This document shows positions 60,229-64,000 of a stretch of DNA of 64,000 bases, in pieces (within the stretch, counting starts at the first letter, position 1; every line of letters starts with the position of its first letter). The notes under the pieces are model-generated. The model saw only the letters and a list, made by a program, of their open reading frames with translations, did no database searches and had not been told where the DNA came from. The stretch spans positions 1 through 64,000 of the forward strand of contig CAAGGJ010000164.1 of NCBI GenBank assembly GCA_900769345.1, read 5' to 3'. The position numbers and the translations under genes are program-made. The stretch is from Bacteroidales bacterium. Lineage in GTDB: Bacteria > Bacteroidota > Bacteroidia > Bacteroidales > Muribaculaceae.

Positions 60229-61854
60229 ATGCGAAAAATTCAAATAATGGCATTGAAAGCAAGCCTATTGGCACTAACAGTGGCTATGGGCATCGGTGTA
60301 GGCAACGCACAAAGTTGCGGCAACGATAGCATCTATCGCATTCCATACAAAAACACCTATGTGAAAGAAGCTCTTGTGGCTGAAAACGACTTCCGCACCG
60401 CCAAACCCGTCACCACCGAGTTGCCCAAGAGTTTTGAGGAGGCTCGTCAGGTGCTGCCCGTGCCCGTTTGGGAGGGCCACCAAGCCGAAATCGACATGTA
60501 CTGGGAAGCATGGCAGATAGGTGTGAAAAACATCTGCAATCCGCTTCCGGGTTCGGGCTTCGTGGTGCCTTATATCGACACTGCCTACAATGGCAATATT
60601 TTCATGTGGGACTCAGCTTTCATCTTGATGTTCTCTCGCTACGGAGCGCGATTTTTCGATTTCCAAGGCACGCTCAATAATTTCTATGCCAAGCAGCACC
60701 CCGATGGCTTTATCTGCCGCGAAATACATGCCGACGGCAGCGACTGCTTCGAACGCTACGACCCGGTGAGCACCGGTCCTAACCTTATTCCCTGGTGCGA
60801 ATTGGTTTATTATCAGCAATTTGGCAATATCGACCGTCTGCACAAGGCTTTCCCGGCGCTTGTGGCTTACTACAAGTGGCTTCGCTTGAACCACACATGG
60901 CGCAACGGCACTTACTGGTCGAGCGGCTGGGGTACAGGCATGGATAACATGCCGCGCGTGAAGAAGGACTACAACCCCATCTTCAGCCACGGCCACATGA
61001 TTTGGCTCGACACCAATCTGCAACAATATATGACTGCCTATCAGTTGCTTCAGATAGGTTTCTACATTGAGCGCTGGCAGGAAATAGAGGACTTTGAGGA
61101 CGAAGCCAAGATGCTTAAACGATATGTTCAGGAAAACCTCTGGGACGAAAAGAGCGGTTTCCTCTACGACCAATATGCCGACGGTTCGCTATGCGACACC
61201 AAGGGCATCAGCGCATTCTGGGCTTTGCAGAGCGATATTCTCAGCGACAGCCAGATTAAGCGCCTCGTGGAGCACCTCAACAACCCCAAGGAATTCAAGC
61301 GCCCGGGCATGGTGCCTTCGGTGAGCGCCGACAACCCTAAATACAACGAAAAAGGCCGCTACTGGCAAGGTGGCGTTTGGCCGGGCACCAACTATATGAT
61401 TATCGATGGCCTGTGGAAGAAGGGCTATAAAAAAGAAGCTCGCGACATTGCGCTCAACCACTACCACCAGGTGTTTGAGGTATTCAAAACCACCGGTACT
61501 TTCTGGGAATACTACTCGCCGGAATCGATGAACGAGGGCTTTATGGCTCGTAAGGACTTTATCGGTTGGACCGGGTTGGCTCCTATTGCCGAATTGATAG
61601 AGTTTATAATAGGCATCCGCGCCGACTATCCATCGAACACCATCACTTGGGACCTTAATCTCACCGAAGCCAACGGTATTGAACGCTATCCATTCGGCCC
61701 CGACGGCAACATCTCGCTCAAGGCAGCAAAACGTGCCAACGCATCGACTGAACCGCAGATTTCTATCGATAGCAACGTGCCTTTCACGCTCAAAGTGTTC
61801 TACGGCAACAAGACCAAGACCATAGAGGTAACTCCGGGCAATAAGACTTATTAA
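60229..61854 (+). CDS. (alpha/alpha)6-barrel glycosidase, GH63/GH37 (trehalase-like) type
   Basis: The 541-residue protein has a signal peptide (cleavage near GNAQS). The catalytic region has clan GH-G features: FMWDSAFILMFSRYG, a Trp/Gly segment TYWSSGWGTGMDNMPR, ARDIALNHYHQVFEVFKTTG, and TFWEYYSPES with GFMARKDFIGWTGLAPI near the C-terminus. This matches the GH63-type alpha-glucosidase/mannosylglycerate-hydrolase-like domain. Trehalase (GH37) is related. Alpha-glucoside removal from a capped N-glycan or mannosylglycerate-like substrate is possible. The specificity is not visible. It sits 25 bp after GH92. Confidence 0.8.
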   Translation: MRKIQIMALKASLLALTVAMGIGVGNAQSCGNDSIYRIPYKNTYVKEALVAENDFRTAKPVTTELPKSFEEARQVLPVPVWEGHQAEIDMYWEAWQIGVKNICNPLPGSGFVVPYIDTAYNGNIFMWDSAFILMFSRYGARFFDFQGTLNNFYAKQHPDGFICREIHADGSDCFERYDPVSTGPNLIPWCELVYYQQFGNIDRLHKAFPALVAYYKWLRLNHTWRNGTYWSSGWGTGMDNMPRVKKDYNPIFSHGHMIWLDTNLQQYMTAYQLLQIGFYIERWQEIEDFEDEAKMLKRYVQENLWDEKSGFLYDQYADGSLCDTKGISAFWALQSDILSDSQIKRLVEHLNNPKEFKRPGMVPSVSADNPKYNEKGRYWQGGVWPGTNYMIIDGLWKKGYKKEARDIALNHYHQVFEVFKTTGTFWEYYSPESMNEGFMARKDFIGWTGLAPIAELIEFIIGIRADYPSNTITWDLNLTEANGIERYPFGPDGNISLKAAKRANASTEPQISIDSNVPFTLKVFYGNKTKTIEVTPGNKTY

Positions 61855-61866
61855 AAACCCCTGATT

Positions 61867-63315
61867 ATGAAAGCACTACGAACAGTAATATTTGGCATTA
61901 TTGCAACGCTCACACTTGCGGCATCGGCTCAGAGCACACGCCGTATGGCTTTCAATGCCGACGGAAAGTTCAAAATCGCCCAGTTTACCGACATCCACTG
62001 GTGCGACGATAGTGTGGAGGTGTGCAAACGCACTTTGCAGAGCTTGCAAGCCGTGATCGATACCGAACGACCCGACTTGAATGTGCTCACCGGCGACATC
62101 ATCACCGACCATCCTGCTCTCAAAGGTTGGAAAAGCATAATAGCGTTCTTCGAAAAGCAGAACATCCCTTTCGTGGTGGCTATGGGCAACCACGACGGCG
62201 AATTTATGAGCAAAGATTCTATCTACACTCTACTCACCGATAGTCCTAACTATGTGGGCATTAAGGGCAACCATGTGCACGGCTACGGCAATATGACCAT
62301 AGCACTGCACGCCTCCAACGGCTCCGACAAGGTGCAGAATGTGATTTATCTCATCGACTCGAACGACTATGCCGCCAACACCATTTTCGGCCACTACGAC
62401 TGGATACACTTCGACCAAATCGACTGGTTTCGCCGCGAAAGCGATCGTTTCGCCGCTAAGAACGGCGGCAATCCGGTGCCCTCAGTGGCATTTTTCCACA
62501 TTCCGCTCATGGAGACCGACCATGTGGTGGGTTTGCCCGACACTTTCGGCCACGCCAAGGAGCGGTTCAGCAAGGGCATCAACTCCGGCCTCTTTGCCTC
62601 GATGCTCGAAAAAGGCAATATGGTGGGCGTATTTGCCGGACACGACCACATGAACGACTATGTGGGCATTCGGTCGGAAGTGACTTTGGGCTTTGGCCGT
62701 TGCAGCGGTTGGGGCGCCTATGGCACTCTCGAGCGTGGCGCTCGCATAGTGCAACTGCGCGAAGGCTCGCGACACTTCGACACTTGGATTACCACTGCCA
62801 AGGGTCGTGAAGCGGTTTATCACAGCCCGTCGGGCATCACTTCGATTGAAGAAAACGCCGAATACCTCGCTCCGGTGAAAGCTACGAAGGTGAAAAATGG
62901 TGTCAACTACACCTACTTCGAAGGCAACATCCTAAGCTGCGATGAGATAGCCAAACTAAAACCTCTTCACAAGGGCGTAACCGATAAGTTCAGCATCGAT
63001 CTCTACGACACTGCCGACCATTTCGCCTATGTGTTCCGTGCACTCTTCGATGCGCCCGAAAAGGCTGTCTATAAGTTCCGCTTGCGCAGCGACGACGGCG
63101 CACAACTCTTTATCGATGACCGTATGATTATCGACAACGACGGAAGCCACAGCGCCAATTTCGTGGTGGGCAAGGTAGCTCTCGAAAAGGGCTTGCACCG
63201 CATCGAAATCAAATATTTCGAGGACTACATGGGCCAGGAACTGCTTCTGCGCTACCAAACTCCCGACATCGACGAAACGCCTGTGACACCCCACATGCTA
63301 TTTATTGAAAAATAA
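61867..63315 (+). CDS. Calcineurin-like phosphoesterase with C-terminal PA14 domain
   Basis: The 482-residue secreted protein has a signal peptide ending near ASAQ. The metallophosphoesterase motifs are all present: FTDIHW (Asp 42, His 44), TGDII (Asp 77), GNHD (107-110), FHIPLME and AGHDHMND (His 259, His 261). It probably cleaves phosphomonoesters or phosphodiesters with two metal ions. Residues about 345-480 form a PA14-like domain (NYTYFEGNILSCDEIAKL, FRLRSDDGAQLFIDDRMIID, KGLHRIEIKYFEDYMGQELL). It is clearly paralogous to the PA14 tail of the GH92 protein two genes upstream. The gap to the preceding gene is 12 bp, so it is in the same operon. Confidence 0.9.
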   Translation: MKALRTVIFGIIATLTLAASAQSTRRMAFNADGKFKIAQFTDIHWCDDSVEVCKRTLQSLQAVIDTERPDLNVLTGDIITDHPALKGWKSIIAFFEKQNIPFVVAMGNHDGEFMSKDSIYTLLTDSPNYVGIKGNHVHGYGNMTIALHASNGSDKVQNVIYLIDSNDYAANTIFGHYDWIHFDQIDWFRRESDRFAAKNGGNPVPSVAFFHIPLMETDHVVGLPDTFGHAKERFSKGINSGLFASMLEKGNMVGVFAGHDHMNDYVGIRSEVTLGFGRCSGWGAYGTLERGARIVQLREGSRHFDTWITTAKGREAVYHSPSGITSIEENAEYLAPVKATKVKNGVNYTYFEGNILSCDEIAKLKPLHKGVTDKFSIDLYDTADHFAYVFRALFDAPEKAVYKFRLRSDDGAQLFIDDRMIIDNDGSHSANFVVGKVALEKGLHRIEIKYFEDYMGQELLLRYQTPDIDETPVTPHMLFIEK

Positions 63316-63355
63316 CTATTAATTCCATACACCAAAAAAAAATTCGTTAGCTGAT

Positions 63356-64000
63356 ATGAAAATTTCGAATATCATTCGCGGTGTGGCTGCAGTAGCCCTT
63401 TTGGCAAGCGCCTCAGGGGCTTATGCTCAAGCACCCGCTCTACTCCATTCGCACAACGACTATGTGCGCACTATGCCTTTCTATGAAGCATATTCGCAGC
63501 ACATGTATTCTATTGAGTGCGATATGTTCTACAAGGATGGCACGCTCCTCGTGGGTCACGACCTCGAGGACCTTCGCCCCGACTTCACTTTCGAGCGATT
63601 CTACCTCAACCCTATCGTCGACATCTATAAGATGAACGGCGGCAAACCATACGCCGACTCCGATGCCGGATTGCAACTGATGGTGGAAATCAAATCAAAC
63701 AACACCGAAGCCTATATGAAGGCCTTTGTGAAACTCATCAAGCAGCACCCCGATGTGTTCGACCCTGCTCGCAACAACAACGCTTGCCGCATAGTGGTCA
63801 CCGGTCAATACGAACCCGCGCCTGCCGATTTCAACAAATATCCCGACTACATATTGTTCGATGGCGACATCAATGCCTCCTACACCCCCGAGCAACTCAA
63901 ACGCGTGGCTATGTTCAGCGTCAATTTCCACGACTACAGCATCTGGAACGGAAAGGGCACTCTCATCGATGCCGAAAAAGCCAAAGTGGAAGCCGTAATA
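63356..64000 (+). CDS. GDPD/PI-PLC-like secreted phosphodiesterase (cut by window end)
   Basis: The reading frame is open to the end of the window (215 codons visible). The signal peptide ends near GAYAQ. The mature protein begins PALLHSHNDYVRTMPFYEAY, and ECDMFYKDGTLLVGHDLEDL follows. This is the His/Glu-Asp/His pattern of glycerophosphodiester phosphodiesterase-like TIM barrels, and of the AIM6-like PI-PLC subgroup that carries HSHNDY. The next barrel strand may be LQLMVEIKSNN. The family cleaves glycerophosphodiesters. In this operon it is the third phosphoesterase. It is the last visible gene, and its C-terminal half is outside the window. Confidence 0.82.
   Translation, partial: MKISNIIRGVAAVALLASASGAYAQAPALLHSHNDYVRTMPFYEAYSQHMYSIECDMFYKDGTLLVGHDLEDLRPDFTFERFYLNPIVDIYKMNGGKPYADSDAGLQLMVEIKSNNTEAYMKAFVKLIKQHPDVFDPARNNNACRIVVTGQYEPAPADFNKYPDYILFDGDINASYTPEQLKRVAMFSVNFHDYSIWNGKGTLIDAEKAKVEAVI

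Noticed and set aside
1..64000. rRNA or tRNA genes
   Set aside because: I saw no rRNA-like conserved stretch and no cloverleaf with CCA-type end in the gaps. This was by eye only; tRNAscan-SE would settle it.

Overview
The window looks like a chromosomal segment of a gut-type member of the Bacteroidales (Bacteroidota). A Muribaculaceae-like host is plausible, but that is inference. The reasons are a SusC/SusD pair, DUF4493, PCMD, BACON and DUF4923 surface proteins, many lipoproteins with acidic residues right after the lipobox cysteine, and repeated matches to the Bacteroidota promoter box TAnnTTTG (sometimes with TTTG about 20 bp upstream). I saw no rRNA, tRNA or CRISPR array.

Layout. 1-107 is the end of a gene. 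108-828 is non-coding and holds a small transposon-like element with a 9-bp target duplication. 829-3786 is an esterase/GH27 pair. 3861-6331 holds three envelope proteins on the minus strand. 6414-7339 is a four-helix-bundle gene flanked by direct repeats with 9-bp arrays. 7508-9230 is ridA-ilvA. 9345-12573 holds an AI-2E-type permease, an esterase and an acidic protein. 12720-22208 is a six-gene minus-strand operon of surface lipoproteins and two paralogous beta-barrels. 22910-27358 is a nucleotide-sugar dehydratase, a DUF4923 protein and an AAA/nuclease protein. 28090-32301 holds two lipoproteins, one with a long coiled-coil stalk. 32475-33436 is an HTH regulator and a probable structured RNA gene. 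33702-39241 is an aldose epimerase, a COG0523 metal GTPase, an AAA_14 ATPase, an AAA_28-CYTH protein and a META lipoprotein. 39549-45098 is a PutA-like enzyme, a small ORF and an MFS exporter. 45296-48866 is an Asp-box protein with a GH3 enzyme. 49035-49958 is an EamA transporter.

50407 to the window end is a polysaccharide utilisation locus: SusC, SusD, an EEP-family lipoprotein, a ROK sugar kinase, a GH92 mannosidase with a PA14 tail, a GH63/GH37-like glycosidase, a calcineurin-like phosphoesterase with a PA14 tail, and a GDPD-like phosphodiesterase cut by the window end. Three phosphoesterase families beside a GH92 enzyme suggest a phosphate-bearing mannose-type glycan as substrate (inference).

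The least explained items are the DUF4493/PCMD/barrel operon, the structured RNA at about 33008-33436, the coiled-coil lipoprotein at 28786-32301, the repeat-flanked four-helix-bundle cassette, and the 33-bp-phased repeats before the AAA_14 gene.
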